A stretch of DNA of 64,000 nucleotides from assembly GCF_000772535.1 (NCBI RefSeq), contig NZ_JSUM01000010.1:1-64000 (forward strand), written 5' to 3'. The position numbers and the translations under genes are program-made. The stretch's first letter is position 1. Every line of letters starts with the position of its first letter. The stretch comes from Chelonobacter oris (GTDB lineage Bacteria; Pseudomonadota; Gammaproteobacteria; Enterobacterales; Pasteurellaceae). The notes beneath the pieces are model-generated. The model was not told where the DNA came from, did not search any database, and saw nothing but the letters and a program-made list of their open reading frames with translations. Below, piece by piece: positions 36,421 to 46,566 of the stretch.

Positions 36421-37203
36421 TCAGCCGACCTTCACACACGTCATGTCGAGCGAGCCGCCGACAAAATCGGTATTGAAAATCGCTAATGGTTCTTCATCAT
36501 TACGCAAAGCAAGAATATACAGCAATGGCAGATAATGTTCTGCGGTTGGAATCGCTTTCCGCACTTCAGCTCCCAATGTATGATAATTTGCCAGTGTGTC
36601 TAAATCGCCTAAATGAATCAGATCCAATAATGTTCGCTGTGCCGTTTGCGCCCAGTCGTAACCGAATAGCTGATCAGCACGTTGCCAATCCAGTAAACGC
36701 AAGTTATGGATCAGGTTACCACTGCCTAAAATCAAAATTCCCTGCTTACGTAGCGGTTTCAGTTGTTTTGCTAACTCAATATGCTGTTGCATACTCAATT
36801 CTGCGCCCAAACTCAGCTGTACTACCGGAATATCGGCTTCAGGATACATTTTTGACAACACCACCCAAGTGCCGTGATCCAAGCCCTGTTCTGAATCCAA
36901 CGTAATCTGCGGATTGCCGATCAGCGTTTTCACCTGTTCTGCCAATTGCGGCTCGCCCTTTGCCGGATACCGCACTTGGTATAATTCCTGCGGAAAACCA
37001 TAAAAATCATAGATTAATTCAGGATTAAGCGCTGCCGTCTCTGCCACTTGTTCGGAAATCCAATGGGCCGAAATAACTAAAACAGCGTTTGGCTTCGGTA
37101 TCCGTTGCGCAGCCTGCCGCCATTGCGGGGTAAACGGATTATCTTCAATCGCCAACATCGGCGAGCCGTGTCCGATAAAAATCGCCGGCATTTTGCTGTT
37201 CAT
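36421..37203 (-). CDS. ygiD: 4,5-DOPA dioxygenase extradiol-type protein YgiD
   Basis: Class III (LigB-like) extradiol ring-cleavage family; E. coli YgiD can convert DOPA to betalamic-acid precursors, but the natural substrate is unknown. The 260-residue product begins MNSKMPAIFIGHGSPMLAI, with metal-binding His residues in GHGSPM, ISAHWIS and GSGNLIHNL. I place the start at 37203; upstream in-frame codons add 38 residues unlike the family. The gene is monocistronic between gnd and ppnP. Confidence 0.9.
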   Translation of the reverse strand: MNSKMPAIFIGHGSPMLAIEDNPFTPQWRQAAQRIPKPNAVLVISAHWISEQVAETAALNPELIYDFYGFPQELYQVRYPAKGEPQLAEQVKTLIGNPQITLDSEQGLDHGTWVVLSKMYPEADIPVVQLSLGAELSMQQHIELAKQLKPLRKQGILILGSGNLIHNLRLLDWQRADQLFGYDWAQTAQRTLLDLIHLGDLDTLANYHTLGAEVRKAIPTAEHYLPLLYILALRNDEEPLAIFNTDFVGGSLDMTCVKVG

Positions 37204-37301
37204 ATAAACTCCTTGGTCTGAATCGATATCAAGCAGTATAAGAACCAACAAAGAGGAAATAAAGTGCGGTTTTATTGATGGATAGTTTCTTAAAAAGAAA
37301 A

Positions 37302-37330
37302 AAACCTTACCGGACATGCCGATAAGGTTT
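37302..37330 (-). terminator. gnd terminator
   Basis: AAACCTTA and TAAGGTTT, with an inner CGG/CCG, form a stem 24 bases after the gnd stop. On the minus strand it is followed by a run of T residues. Confidence 0.8.
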
Positions 37331-37353
37331 AATGCAATACGCTATTTTAATCG

Positions 37354-38802
37354 CTACACATCATAGGTGGTTGATGCCGTGTCTCCGCCTTTGCCCGTCC
37401 AGTTAGTGTGGAAGAAGCGACCGCGCGGTTGATCGATACGCTCATAGGTGTGCGCACCGAAATAATCACGCTGCGCTTGCAGCAGATTCGCCGGCAAACG
37501 GGCGCTGGTGTAGCCGTCCAAGAAGGTCACCGCTGACGCCATGCACGGCATCGGTAAACCGATTTCGATCGATTTTGCTACCACTTTGCGCCATTCCGGT
37601 AATGCACTTTGCAAAATCGCATGGAAATAACTGTCGGCACCCAAAAATTGTAAATCCGGATTTTTGGCATAAGCATCACGGATATTGCCTAAGAATGCGC
37701 TGCGGATAATACAGCCTTCACGCCATAAAAGTGCGGTATTACCGTAATTCAGATCCCAGTTATTGACTTCGGAGGCTTCCCGAATCAACATAAAGCCTTG
37801 TGCATAAGAGATGATTTTAGACGCCAGCAATGCTTTACGCACCGCTTCAATCCATTGCGCTTTATCGCCGTCTACTTTGCCGATTTGCTTGTTGAACAAG
37901 GCGGCATTTTCCGCACGCTGTTCCTTGAATGCGGAAACGCAACGGGCAAATACCGCTTCACTGATTAAGGTCAACGGAATGCCCAAATCCAACGCATTGA
38001 TTCCCGTCCATTTGCCCGTGCCTTTTTGTCCGGCGGTATCCAGAATTTTTTCTACCAACGGCTCGCCGTTTTCATCACGGTAACCCAAAATATCGGCGGT
38101 GATCTCAATCAAATAACTGTCCAGTTCGGTTTTATTCCATTCGGTAAACACGCTGTGCAATTCGTCATAACTTAAGCCCAAACCTTCTTTTAAGAACTGG
38201 TAGGCTTCACAAATCAGCTGCATATCGCCGTATTCGATGCCGTTATGCACCATTTTCACAAAATGGCCTGCGCCCTCTTTGCCGACCCAGTCACAACACG
38301 GTTCGCCGTCTTTGGTTTTGGCGGAAATGGCTTGCAGGATCGGCTTCACAAACGGCCACGCCGCTTCATTGCCGCCCGGCATAATCGAAGGCCCGAAACG
38401 GGCGCCTTCCTCACCGCCGGAAACACCGGCGCCGATAAAACGAATGCCTTTTTCAGCCAGTGCTTTCACACGGCGATTGGTGTCGGGATAGTTGGAGTTG
38501 CCGCCGTCAATGATGATGTCGCCCTCTTCCAGATACGGCAACAGATTGTCGATAAATTGATCGACAACTTGCCCCGCACGCACCATCAGCATCACTTTGC
38601 GCGGTTTTTCCAGCTTGTCCGCCAAATCTTGCAACGAATAAGCGCCGATAATATTGCTGCCTTTGGCGGCGCCTTGCAAAAATTCGTCCACTTTACTGGT
38701 GGTACGATTGTACGCCACGACCTTAAACCCGTGATCATTCATATTCAGAATCAGGTTTTGTCCCATTACCGCCAACCCGATTACCCCAATATCACCTTTC
38801 AT
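37354..38802 (-). CDS. gnd: 6-Phosphogluconate dehydrogenase (decarboxylating)
   Basis: Third oxidative pentose-phosphate step: makes ribulose-5-phosphate, CO2 and NADPH. The 482-residue product begins MKGDIGVIGLAVMGQNLILN with the nucleotide-binding GLAVMG, has catalytic Lys and Asn in HFVKMVHNGIEYGDMQLI, SGGEEGARFGPSIMPGG, and the C-terminal GRFFHTNWTG tail that closes the neighbouring active site. It lies 34 bases downstream of pgl on the same strand and is probably cotranscribed with zwf and pgl. Confidence 0.97.
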   Translation of the reverse strand: MKGDIGVIGLAVMGQNLILNMNDHGFKVVAYNRTTSKVDEFLQGAAKGSNIIGAYSLQDLADKLEKPRKVMLMVRAGQVVDQFIDNLLPYLEEGDIIIDGGNSNYPDTNRRVKALAEKGIRFIGAGVSGGEEGARFGPSIMPGGNEAAWPFVKPILQAISAKTKDGEPCCDWVGKEGAGHFVKMVHNGIEYGDMQLICEAYQFLKEGLGLSYDELHSVFTEWNKTELDSYLIEITADILGYRDENGEPLVEKILDTAGQKGTGKWTGINALDLGIPLTLISEAVFARCVSAFKEQRAENAALFNKQIGKVDGDKAQWIEAVRKALLASKIISYAQGFMLIREASEVNNWDLNYGNTALLWREGCIIRSAFLGNIRDAYAKNPDLQFLGADSYFHAILQSALPEWRKVVAKSIEIGLPMPCMASAVTFLDGYTSARLPANLLQAQRDYFGAHTYERIDQPRGRFFHTNWTGKGGDTASTTYDV

Positions 38803-38836
38803 TCCGTTTTCCTTTTATCTGATTGCTGAAATTAAA

Positions 38837-39550
38837 TTATTGCAGTTGTGACGCCGCATCGGCATCCAAATACCATTCCGTCCGTCCGTGTTCGGATTTG
38901 ACTCTCGCCGCAGGGTACGGCAGGTCAACCTCGCCCGCCTGTTGAATTTCGTGCAATAAATCCGCCTTGCTGGCACCGGTCACTAAATAGGTCACCCGTT
39001 TGGCATGTTTAATCAAATAAGCTGATTTGGACACCCGTAACTGTTGGTTTTGCGGATTTTTCGCTACAATCGCCAAACACGGGCTGTTGAAATCGACCTG
39101 TAACGGGAATAACGATGCCGTATGGCCGTCGGTTCCCATGCCCAGAATGATCCAGTCAAATGCCGGCACGCCGTCACCGTCTGTCGGCACAAGTGCGGTC
39201 ATTTCCTCGGCAAAACGGGCGGCTTCGGTTTCCGGTTCGTCTTCGCCGCGAATACGATGGATATTTTGCGCCGGAATGGCGATATGATCAAACAGCAAGC
39301 GCTGAACTTCGCCGTAGTTGCTCTCTTCATTGTCAGGCGCAACGCAGCGTTCATCGCCCCACCAGAAATGCAGATTCCGCCAGTTGATTTTATCGGCATA
39401 ATCTTCCGCCAGTGTTTTGAACAATAATTTCGGCGTACTGCCGCCGGACAGCGAAATATGCACCGGCTCGGCTTGTTGACTATAGGTGACAAACTCTTCC
39501 GCTATCTTTTCTACCGCACTTTGTGCGTCTGCAAACTTAATATACTTCAT
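38837..39550 (-). CDS. pgl: 6-Phosphogluconolactonase Pgl (DevB type)
   Basis: Hydrolyses 6-phosphogluconolactone, the second oxidative pentose-phosphate step. The 237-residue product is of the DevB/SOL family (not the beta-propeller type of E. coli): ISLSGGSTPKLLFKTL, WWGDERCVAPDNEESNYG, and ILGMGTDGHTASLFP with the catalytic His. The ATG at 39550 is 1 base after the zwf stop, so the genes are coupled. The upstream GTG (39562) inside zwf adds four residues and is less likely. Confidence 0.95.
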   Translation of the reverse strand: MKYIKFADAQSAVEKIAEEFVTYSQQAEPVHISLSGGSTPKLLFKTLAEDYADKINWRNLHFWWGDERCVAPDNEESNYGEVQRLLFDHIAIPAQNIHRIRGEDEPETEAARFAEEMTALVPTDGDGVPAFDWIILGMGTDGHTASLFPLQVDFNSPCLAIVAKNPQNQQLRVSKSAYLIKHAKRVTYLVTGASKADLLHEIQQAGEVDLPYPAARVKSEHGRTEWYLDADAASQLQ

Positions 39551-39551
39551 G

Positions 39552-41051
39552 CTATAACTCACAATATTCTGTATTCGTTAAATTCTTACACGGGAAACGC
39601 CAGCTGCGGTTTTTGGATTCCATCATAAAATCTGCTTCCTGCGGCCCCCAAGTGCCGCTGGCGTATCCATAAAGTTTCGGATTATTGGCTTTATAATCCA
39701 AAATCGGTTGGACAAACTTCCAACAGGCTCGCACTGCATCACTGCGGGAAAACAAGGTTGCGTCTCCCAGCAGCGAATCCAGTAACAAACGTTCATAAGC
39801 ATCGAGAATATTCGTATCGGTCAAATCCTGATAGTGAAAATCCATCGAAACTTCTTTGGCCTGAAATCCGGAACCCGGATTTTTCAGACCGAAACTCATC
39901 ACAATCCCCTCATTCGGCTGAATGCGGATAATCAGTTTATTTTCAGGCGCATTGGCATTAAAGACCGGATGCGGCGTTTTCTTGAAGTGTATCACCACTT
40001 CGGTCACCCGTGTCGGCAAGCGCTTGCCGGTGCGGATATAAAACGGCACGCCGCTCCAGCGCCAGTTGTCGATTTTCAGTTTCAACGCCATATAGGTTTC
40101 AGTACGTGATTGCGGATCAACGCCTTTCTCTTCACGGTAGCCGTTTTGGTATTCGCCGCGCACTTTAGCGCCGGTATATTGCCCCAGCACCAAGTATTTT
40201 TCCAAATCTTCTTCACTCAGCGGGTGCAGGCTTTGCAGCACTTTCACCACTTCGTTACGCATAGCATCGGCATCGATCACTGCAGGCGATTCCATCGCAA
40301 TCATCGCCAGCACCTGCAACAGGTGGTTCTGGAACATATCGCGCATCGCACCCGAACCGTCATAATAGCCGCCGCGCTCTTCCACCCCCAACGCTTCGGC
40401 ACCGGTGATTTCCACATAGTCGATATAATTACGGTTCCATAACGGTTCGAACAGCCCGTTGGAAAAACGCAACACCAAAATATTTTGTACCGTTTCTTTG
40501 CCTAAATAGTGGTCAATACGATAAATTTGCGATTCGTCGAAATCTTCGTGCAGTTTTTTATCCAGGCTGATTGCCGAAGCCAGATCGTAACCGAACGGTT
40601 TTTCTACCACCAACCGTTTCCAACCGTGGTTTTGATGGTTTAATCCGTGCGCCGCCAAATAGGCGGGAATCAGCGGATAGAGGCTCGGCGGGGTCGAGAG
40701 ATAAAATAGTGCGTTGCCTTGCGTATGATGCGTTTTTTCAAATTCGTCCAACCGCACTTTGACTTTGGCATAATCGTCTACATCGGCGGTATCAATCGCC
40801 TGATAGTAAACATGGGAGAAGAACTCACGCATCTCGCTTTTGTCGATTTTCTCGCTTTTGCTTAAAATCTCACTCAGTTTTTCCCTGAATTGTTCGTCGC
40901 TGTATTCGGTGCGGCTGACCCCCAACACGGCAAAATCGTCCGCCAAACGGCCGTTTTTAAACAGGTGATAGAGTGCAGGAATCAATTTTCGGTGGGTTAA
41001 GTCGCCAGAAGCGCCAAAAATCACAAGGCTGTTGTTGTCCGGTTTTTTCAT
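39552..41051 (-). CDS. zwf: Glucose-6-phosphate dehydrogenase Zwf
   Basis: First oxidative pentose-phosphate enzyme; makes 6-phosphogluconolactone and NADPH. The 499-residue product has [19 protein letters not shown] for the nucleotide, and the active site [19 protein letters not shown] near residue 178-196 with catalytic His and Lys. The order zwf-pgl-gnd in one direction makes a complete oxidative branch. H. influenzae has the same group with other genes between. Confidence 0.97.
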   Translation of the reverse strand: MKKPDNNSLVIFGASGDLTHRKLIPALYHLFKNGRLADDFAVLGVSRTEYSDEQFREKLSEILSKSEKIDKSEMREFFSHVYYQAIDTADVDDYAKVKVRLDEFEKTHHTQGNALFYLSTPPSLYPLIPAYLAAHGLNHQNHGWKRLVVEKPFGYDLASAISLDKKLHEDFDESQIYRIDHYLGKETVQNILVLRFSNGLFEPLWNRNYIDYVEITGAEALGVEERGGYYDGSGAMRDMFQNHLLQVLAMIAMESPAVIDADAMRNEVVKVLQSLHPLSEEDLEKYLVLGQYTGAKVRGEYQNGYREEKGVDPQSRTETYMALKLKIDNWRWSGVPFYIRTGKRLPTRVTEVVIHFKKTPHPVFNANAPENKLIIRIQPNEGIVMSFGLKNPGSGFQAKEVSMDFHYQDLTDTNILDAYERLLLDSLLGDATLFSRSDAVRACWKFVQPILDYKANNPKLYGYASGTWGPQEADFMMESKNRSWRFPCKNLTNTEYCEL

Positions 41052-41165
41052 TTTTCTTATTCCCTCAGGTTAGCTACCCTTTCTATCAACAATCGGTTCA
41101 GTCTAATAACATCAATTCTCAACGTCAATCGCTTATTTTATTTCAATCATCTATTATTTTGATAG

Positions 41166-41978
41166 CTATTGAAAACGGATGACCTTCTGCCATGGAAACG
41201 CCGCATTGCCCAGCATGATGAAATCGGGATTAATCAGACTCTCCCGTTGGTTATAGCGCAACGGATTGCCTTGCAAATCGATAATCTTGCCGCCGGTTTC
41301 TCGTAAAAGGCATTCCACCGCCGCCGTATCCCATTCGCCGGTTTTTCCGAGACGGATATAACAGTCGCAACGCCCTTCGGCAACCAGCGCACCTTTCAAC
41401 CCGCTGGAGCCGTAGCGGATAAGGTGATATTGAAAACCGTCGCGAAACCGCTGCAATACTTGTTCCTGCCCGATGTTTTTTCCGACGGCAATCCGAATCA
41501 CATCATCAGTCGGCGGCTGCGTGCGTAAACGGGTGATGACACCATTTTGCTGTTTGTAGGCGCCGCTGTTCTCCATGGCATAAAATGCCAATCGAGGCAC
41601 CGGAGAATAGACAATGCCCAGAGTCGGTTTGTTATCCTGCATCAGGGCGATCAGGACTGAAAACTGATCGGTTTTCTCTAGAAATTGCTGAGTGCCGTCC
41701 AATGGGTCGACCAACCAATATTGCTCCCAACGGCTGCGTTCGGCAAAATCGATTTGTCCGCTCTCCTCCGACAACACCGGAATTCCGGGCGTCAGTGCCT
41801 GTAATTCGTCCACCAAAAAATGGCTGACTGCCAAATCCGCCGCCGTGACCGGCGTATTGTCCTGTTTCAATTCACTGTCTATGTCACGGTAATAAAAGGT
41901 CAATAGTTTCTCGCCCGCTCTTTTGGCAATTGAAAGTGCGGCATGCAGCAATTCATTGGTTAACACAATTCGGTTCAT
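41166..41978 (-). CDS. cysQ: 3'(2'),5'-Bisphosphate nucleotidase CysQ
   Basis: Hydrolyses 3'-phosphoadenosine 5'-phosphate, the by-product of sulfate assimilation and of acyl-carrier-protein modification. The 270-residue product is an inositol-monophosphatase fold with the metal sites EESGQ (about 71-75) and WLVDPLDGTQQF (about 90-101), plus GEWDTAAVECLLRETGG near the C-terminus. Its first codon overlaps the nudE stop by 4 bases (ATGA), indicating translational coupling. Confidence 0.94.
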   Translation of the reverse strand: MNRIVLTNELLHAALSIAKRAGEKLLTFYYRDIDSELKQDNTPVTAADLAVSHFLVDELQALTPGIPVLSEESGQIDFAERSRWEQYWLVDPLDGTQQFLEKTDQFSVLIALMQDNKPTLGIVYSPVPRLAFYAMENSGAYKQQNGVITRLRTQPPTDDVIRIAVGKNIGQEQVLQRFRDGFQYHLIRYGSSGLKGALVAEGRCDCYIRLGKTGEWDTAAVECLLRETGGKIIDLQGNPLRYNQRESLINPDFIMLGNAAFPWQKVIRFQ

Positions 41979-42544
41979 AGCAATACACCCGCCGCACGCG
42001 CCGACAAATGATCCCGCAACAGGTAAAGTGCGGTCAAATTGCGGGCTTCACAAAAATCGTCCTGCTGCAATAAGCGCTCAAGCTGCTGTATCGGATAGCG
42101 CACTATTTCCAGCGGCTCAGGCTCATCGCCCTGCAAACGAGACGGGGAGAGTTCTTCCGCCAGAAAAATATGCATCGGGTTATGCATAAAGCCCGGCGAC
42201 GTGATTACGGTTCTCAGTAACGTCAGCTTCCCCGCCCGAAAGCCAATCTCTTCCTGTAACTCGCGATTGGCACTCTGTTCGGGCGTTTCCCCGTTGTCCA
42301 TCAATCCTTTAACAAACCCCAGCTCATAACGCTCGGTTCCCACCGCATATTCATTGACCAGCAACAGATTTTCCCGTTCAAGCGCCACCACCATAACGGC
42401 ACAACGGTTGCTCGGCGTGAAACGTTCAAAAATACGCTGTTCGCCGTTGGAAAACGCCAGTTCAACCGCCTGAATTTCAAAAATACGGGATTTTGCCGCC
42501 ACCGACACTGATAAAATCTCAGGTTTTTGGGGATTTTTACGCAT
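41975..42544 (-). CDS. nudE: ADP compounds hydrolase NudE
   Basis: Nudix hydrolase acting on ADP-ribose, Ap3A and NADH. The 189-residue product holds the Nudix box GLMDNGETPEQSANRELQEEIG (positions about 100-121), with the catalytic REL-EE-G residues. Length agrees with E. coli (186). cysQ follows with a 4-base overlap. It is divergent from yrfG; E. coli keeps nudE, yrfG, hslR, hslO and pckA in one region with igaA between nudE and yrfG, and igaA is absent here. Confidence 0.92.
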   Translation of the reverse strand: MRKNPQKPEILSVSVAAKSRIFEIQAVELAFSNGEQRIFERFTPSNRCAVMVVALERENLLLVNEYAVGTERYELGFVKGLMDNGETPEQSANRELQEEIGFRAGKLTLLRTVITSPGFMHNPMHIFLAEELSPSRLQGDEPEPLEIVRYPIQQLERLLQQDDFCEARNLTALYLLRDHLSARAAGVLL

Positions 42545-42673
42545 CGCACCTCCGAGGGAAATTCGCTACAAATCGGGACAACAATAGCATATAATCGCTG
42601 CTTATGACCAGATTTTAATCTTGCCGATTCCCACTGCGGGTCGACATAAAAACACAGGGGAAACATCATCAAA

Positions 42674-43342
42674 ATGCTTGACTGGGACACGATCGACACC
42701 GTGCTGTTCGACTTGGACGGTACACTGATTGATCTGCGGCTGGACGCTTGTTTTTGGAAAGAAATCGTGCCGCAAGCCTATGCCGAAAAAAATGCTGTCA
42801 GCCCGACACAAAGCCGGCAGAAATTGAAACGGCTTTATCATGAAGTCGAACACAGTATGCAGTGGTATGACATTGATCATTGGGCGGATACGCTGAATTT
42901 ACCGATTCGGGATATGCAACGGGCACATGCCGTCAACACGCAAGTGCGGTCGGGCGTTTATTCGCTGTTAACAACGCTGAAAAGCATGGATAAAAGGCTG
43001 ATGATATTGACCGATTCCCACCCGTTCAGCCTACAAGTCAAAATGGAAAATTGCGATTTAGCGCCTCATTTCGATCATCTGATTTCGTCACACGAATTTC
43101 AGCAACCGAAAATGAATAGCACACTTTGGACGGCGCTATATCGGGATTATCAGATTGATCCGAACCGCACTTTGTTGCTTGACGATATTGAAGCCGTGCT
43201 GGATCAGGCGAAGCAAAACCGACTGGCTTATACAATCGGCATTGAAAATCCCGACTCGCGTTTACCGCCGAAATCCTTTCAACGCCATCACAGTATTGAT
43301 GATTTTCACCGCTTATTGGAGCAAGCCGATGACAACGGATAA
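42674..43342 (+). CDS. yrfG: GMP/IMP 5'-nucleotidase YrfG (HAD family)
   Basis: HAD-superfamily phosphatase active on GMP and IMP in E. coli. The 222-residue product has motif I LFDLDGTLIDLRLD (nucleophile Asp near residue 13), motif II ILTDSH, the conserved Lys in EFQQPKMN, and motif III LLLDDIEAVL. It overlaps the hslR start by 14 bases, so yrfG-hslR is an operon. Confidence 0.92.
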   Translation: MLDWDTIDTVLFDLDGTLIDLRLDACFWKEIVPQAYAEKNAVSPTQSRQKLKRLYHEVEHSMQWYDIDHWADTLNLPIRDMQRAHAVNTQVRSGVYSLLTTLKSMDKRLMILTDSHPFSLQVKMENCDLAPHFDHLISSHEFQQPKMNSTLWTALYRDYQIDPNRTLLLDDIEAVLDQAKQNRLAYTIGIENPDSRLPPKSFQRHHSIDDFHRLLEQADDNG

Positions 43343-43721
43343 TTTGCAAGTGCGGTTAGACAAATGGCTGTGGGCGGCACGGTTTTACAAAACCCGTTCG
43401 ATCGCCCATGAAATGATTGACGGCGGGAAAGTACATTACAACGGACAACGCAGCAAGCCGAGTAAAATCGTCGAAATCGGCGCCATGCTGAAACTGCGTC
43501 AAGGCAGCGATGAAAAAGAAGTGGAAATTATCGCCCTGTCCGATAAACGCGGCGGCGCAGCGCAAGCGCAAGCCCTTTACCGTGAAACCGAGCAGAGCAT
43601 GAAAAAACGCGAACAAACCGCACTGGCGCGTAAAGCCAATGCGTTGTCGATGCCGAACCCCGAACGGCGCCCGAACAAAAAAGAGCGGCGGGATTTGATC
43701 AAATTCAAGCATCAAGAATAA
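43329..43721 (+). CDS. hslR: Ribosome-associated heat shock protein Hsp15
   Basis: S4-domain RNA-binding protein that rescues stalled 50S subunits carrying nascent chains after heat shock. The 130-residue product begins MTTDNLQVRLDKWLWAARFY and has the S4 fold KTRSIAHEMIDGGKVHYNG, then a basic tail ending NKKERRDLIKFKHQE. I start at 43329; the open frame reaches much further upstream through yrfG, but only this start fits the family (E. coli 133 residues). Confidence 0.95.
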   Translation: MTTDNLQVRLDKWLWAARFYKTRSIAHEMIDGGKVHYNGQRSKPSKIVEIGAMLKLRQGSDEKEVEIIALSDKRGGAAQAQALYRETEQSMKKREQTALARKANALSMPNPERRPNKKERRDLIKFKHQE

Positions 43722-43802
43722 CCGCACTTGCCCTGCCCTTGCAATTACCGGTTTACGCCCATATATAGCCGACAATCCTAACGAATAAACAACGGAAATC
43801 CT

Positions 43803-44687
43803 ATGACTGAAAAACACTATACCCAAGATAACGACACCCTGCACCGCTACCTGTTCAGCCAAAGAGCGGTGCGCGGCGAATGGGTGCGGCTGAACCGCAC
43901 TTTCGAAGAAACGCTAAATACTCACCATTACCCGAAAGCCGTACAAAATTTGCTTGGCGAAATGCTGGTGGCAACCAGCCTGCTGACCGCAACCCTGAAA
44001 TTTGAAGGCAATATTACGGTGCAGATTCAAGGCGACGGCCCGTTAAAACTGGCGCTGGTCAACGGTGACAACCAACTGCAATTGCGTGCGCTGGCACGAG
44101 TTGAAGGCGAGATCGCCGACAACAGCACTCTGCAACAGATGATCGGCAAAGCGGTGCTGGTCATTTCCATTAACCCGACACAGGGCGAACGCTATCAAGG
44201 CATTGTCGAATTGAGCAAAGCGACCATCAGCGAATGTTTACAGGATTATTTCGAGCGCTCCGAACAGCTGAAAACCGCACTGGTGATTAAAACCGGTGAA
44301 TTTGACGGCAAACCGGTCGCCGGCGGTCTGTTATTGCAAATTATGCCTGACGGCACCGGCTCAGAGGACGACTTACAGCATTTACAGCTGTTGACCGACA
44401 CCGTAAAAGCAGAGGAACTGTTCGGCTTACCTGCCGAAGCGTTGTTATATCGCCTGTATCACGAAGAAACGGTAGAACTGTTTTCGCCGGTAAACGCTAC
44501 ATTCCACTGCGGCTGCTCCCATCAACGTTCCGGAACCGCACTTTTGTTGTTGGACGATGCCGAAATCGATGAAATTTTAGCCGAACACAACGGCAGTATC
44601 GATATGCAATGCGAATGTTGCGGCACGCACTACTTTTTCAATAAGCAGGCGATCGAGCAGCTTAAACAAAATACGAACCAACCCTAA
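43803..44687 (+). CDS. hslO: Redox-regulated chaperone Hsp33 (HslO)
   Basis: Holdase that is switched on by oxidation and unfolding. The 294-residue product has the N-terminal substrate domain (FSQRAVRGEWVRLNRTFEE) and the C-terminal redox switch with four zinc cysteines: CGCS (about 236-239) and CECCG (about 270-274). It begins 81 bases after hslR and has its own AAATCC-spaced start region. Confidence 0.96.
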   Translation: MTEKHYTQDNDTLHRYLFSQRAVRGEWVRLNRTFEETLNTHHYPKAVQNLLGEMLVATSLLTATLKFEGNITVQIQGDGPLKLALVNGDNQLQLRALARVEGEIADNSTLQQMIGKAVLVISINPTQGERYQGIVELSKATISECLQDYFERSEQLKTALVIKTGEFDGKPVAGGLLLQIMPDGTGSEDDLQHLQLLTDTVKAEELFGLPAEALLYRLYHEETVELFSPVNATFHCGCSHQRSGTALLLLDDAEIDEILAEHNGSIDMQCECCGTHYFFNKQAIEQLKQNTNQP

Positions 44688-44733
44688 ACAATTCCTTAAC
44701 AGCAATTTATAACTCTCTTAAAAAGCGCGTTCG

Positions 44734-44759
44734 AAAAAAGCGCGCTTTCGCGCTTTTTC
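44734..44759 (+). terminator. hslO terminator
   Basis: AAAAAGCG and CGCTTTTT pair with further GC pairs around CGCTTTCG, followed by TCT. It lies about 47 bases after the hslO stop. Confidence 0.75.
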
Positions 44760-44870
44760 TGACAAGCATGTTGAATAGTTTGATCCAGCTAACATTTTTC
44801 TTATCGGTTTTCTTCTACAATAGCTTCGGATTTCAATTTTAATAACTTAATAAACTATATCGAGGTAATT

Positions 44871-46475
44871 ATGTCAGTAGTAAAAGAATTGGCCGTATTG
44901 GGTATCAACGATGTCACCGAAGTGGTGTATAACCCAAGTTATGAATTCTTGTTTGAAGAAGAAACCAAAGCAGATTTGCAAGGCTATGAAAAAGGCACGT
45001 TGACCACCACCGGCGCTGTGGCGGTCGATACCGGGATTTTCACCGGTCGTTCGCCGAAAGACAAATATATCGTGTTGGACGATAAAACCAAAGACACCGT
45101 GTGGTGGACCAGCGAAAAAGCGAAAAACGACAATAAACCGATGACGCAGGATACTTGGGCAAGCTTGAAAAAACGGGTTGCCGATCAACTGTCCGGCAAA
45201 CGCCTGTTTGTCATTGACGCTTTCTGCGGAACCAATCCGGACACCCGTCTGGCGGTACGTATCGTTACCGAAGTAGCCTGGCAGGCACATTTTGTGAAAA
45301 ACATGTTTATCCGTCCGAGCGAAGAAGAATTAAAAGGCTTTAAACCGGACTTCACCGTCTTGAACGGCTCTAAAACCACCAATCCGGATTGGAAAGAACA
45401 AGGTCTGAATTCCGAAAACTTCGTTGCCTTTAACCTGACCGAAGGCGTGCAATTGATCGGCGGTACTTGGTACGGCGGCGAAATGAAAAAAGGTATGTTC
45501 TCAATGATGAACTACTTCCTGCCGTTAAAAGGCGTGGCCTCCATGCACTGTTCCGCCAATGTGGGCGAAGACGGGGATGTCGCCGTGTTCTTCGGCTTGT
45601 CCGGCACCGGCAAAACTACCCTTTCTACCGATCCGAAACGCCGCCTGATCGGTGACGACGAACACGGTTGGGACGATGAAGGCGTATTCAACTACGAAGG
45701 CGGTTGCTATGCGAAAACCATCAACCTGTCCGAAGAAGCCGAGCCGGATATTTACCGCGCGATTAAACGTGATGCTTTATTGGAAAATGTGGTGGTGTTG
45801 GACGACGGCACAGTCGATTTCAACGACGGTTCGAAAACCGAAAACACCCGTGTTTCCTACCCGATTTACCATATTCAGAATATCGTAAAACCGGTCTCCA
45901 AAGCAGGACATGCGAAAAAAGTGATCTTCCTGACGGCGGATGCCTTCGGTGTGCTGCCGCCGGTTTCCAAACTGACGCCGGAACAAACCCAATACTACTT
46001 CCTGTCCGGTTTCACCGCAAAATTAGCAGGAACAGAGCGTGGCATTACCGAGCCGACACCAACTTTCTCCGCCTGTTTCGGTGCGGCATTCCTGTCGTTA
46101 CACCCGACACAATATGCCGAAGTTTTGGTTAAACGGATGCAAGCTTCCGGTGCGGAAGCCTATTTGGTTAACACCGGCTGGAACGGCACCGGCAAACGTA
46201 TCTCGATTAAAGATACACGCGGTATTATTGATGCGATTTTAGACGGTTCAATTGAAAAATCCGACATGAAACAGCTGCCGATTTTCAACTTGGCTGTGCC
46301 GACCGCACTTCCGGGCGTCGACCCTGCGATTTTGGATCCGCGCGATACCTATGCCGATCAGGCACAATGGCAAGCTAAAGCAGAAGATTTGGCAGCCCGT
46401 TTTGCGAAAAACTTTGATAAATATACCGATAACGAAGAAGGCAAAGCCTTGGTTGCAGCAGGTCCTAAAGCGTAA
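44871..46475 (+). CDS. pckA: Phosphoenolpyruvate carboxykinase (ATP)
   Basis: Interconverts oxaloacetate and PEP; in capnophilic Pasteurellaceae it often runs towards oxaloacetate and feeds succinate formation. The 534-residue product has [12 protein letters not shown], the kinase-1a loop [13 protein letters not shown] (about 244-256), and [22 protein letters not shown]. Length matches E. coli (540). Codons are strongly biased, fitting a highly expressed gene. A TACAAT about 55 bases before the ATG is a possible -10. Confidence 0.97.
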   Translation: MSVVKELAVLGINDVTEVVYNPSYEFLFEEETKADLQGYEKGTLTTTGAVAVDTGIFTGRSPKDKYIVLDDKTKDTVWWTSEKAKNDNKPMTQDTWASLKKRVADQLSGKRLFVIDAFCGTNPDTRLAVRIVTEVAWQAHFVKNMFIRPSEEELKGFKPDFTVLNGSKTTNPDWKEQGLNSENFVAFNLTEGVQLIGGTWYGGEMKKGMFSMMNYFLPLKGVASMHCSANVGEDGDVAVFFGLSGTGKTTLSTDPKRRLIGDDEHGWDDEGVFNYEGGCYAKTINLSEEAEPDIYRAIKRDALLENVVVLDDGTVDFNDGSKTENTRVSYPIYHIQNIVKPVSKAGHAKKVIFLTADAFGVLPPVSKLTPEQTQYYFLSGFTAKLAGTERGITEPTPTFSACFGAAFLSLHPTQYAEVLVKRMQASGAEAYLVNTGWNGTGKRISIKDTRGIIDAILDGSIEKSDMKQLPIFNLAVPTALPGVDPAILDPRDTYADQAQWQAKAEDLAARFAKNFDKYTDNEEGKALVAAGPKA

Positions 46476-46501
46476 TACGGTACAGCATCTCTGATACGAA
46501 T

Positions 46502-46526
46502 AAACCGTACTTTGAAAGTGCGGTTT
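46502..46526. terminator. Uptake-signal dyad after pckA
   Basis: AAACCGTACTTT and AAAGTGCGGTTT form a 12-bp stem with one G-U pair, followed by ATTTTTT. One arm is a one-base variant of the uptake signal. Confidence 0.75.
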
Positions 46527-46566
46527 ATTTTTTGGCTTCAATTCGTCAGGTTTCAGATCACGATAC

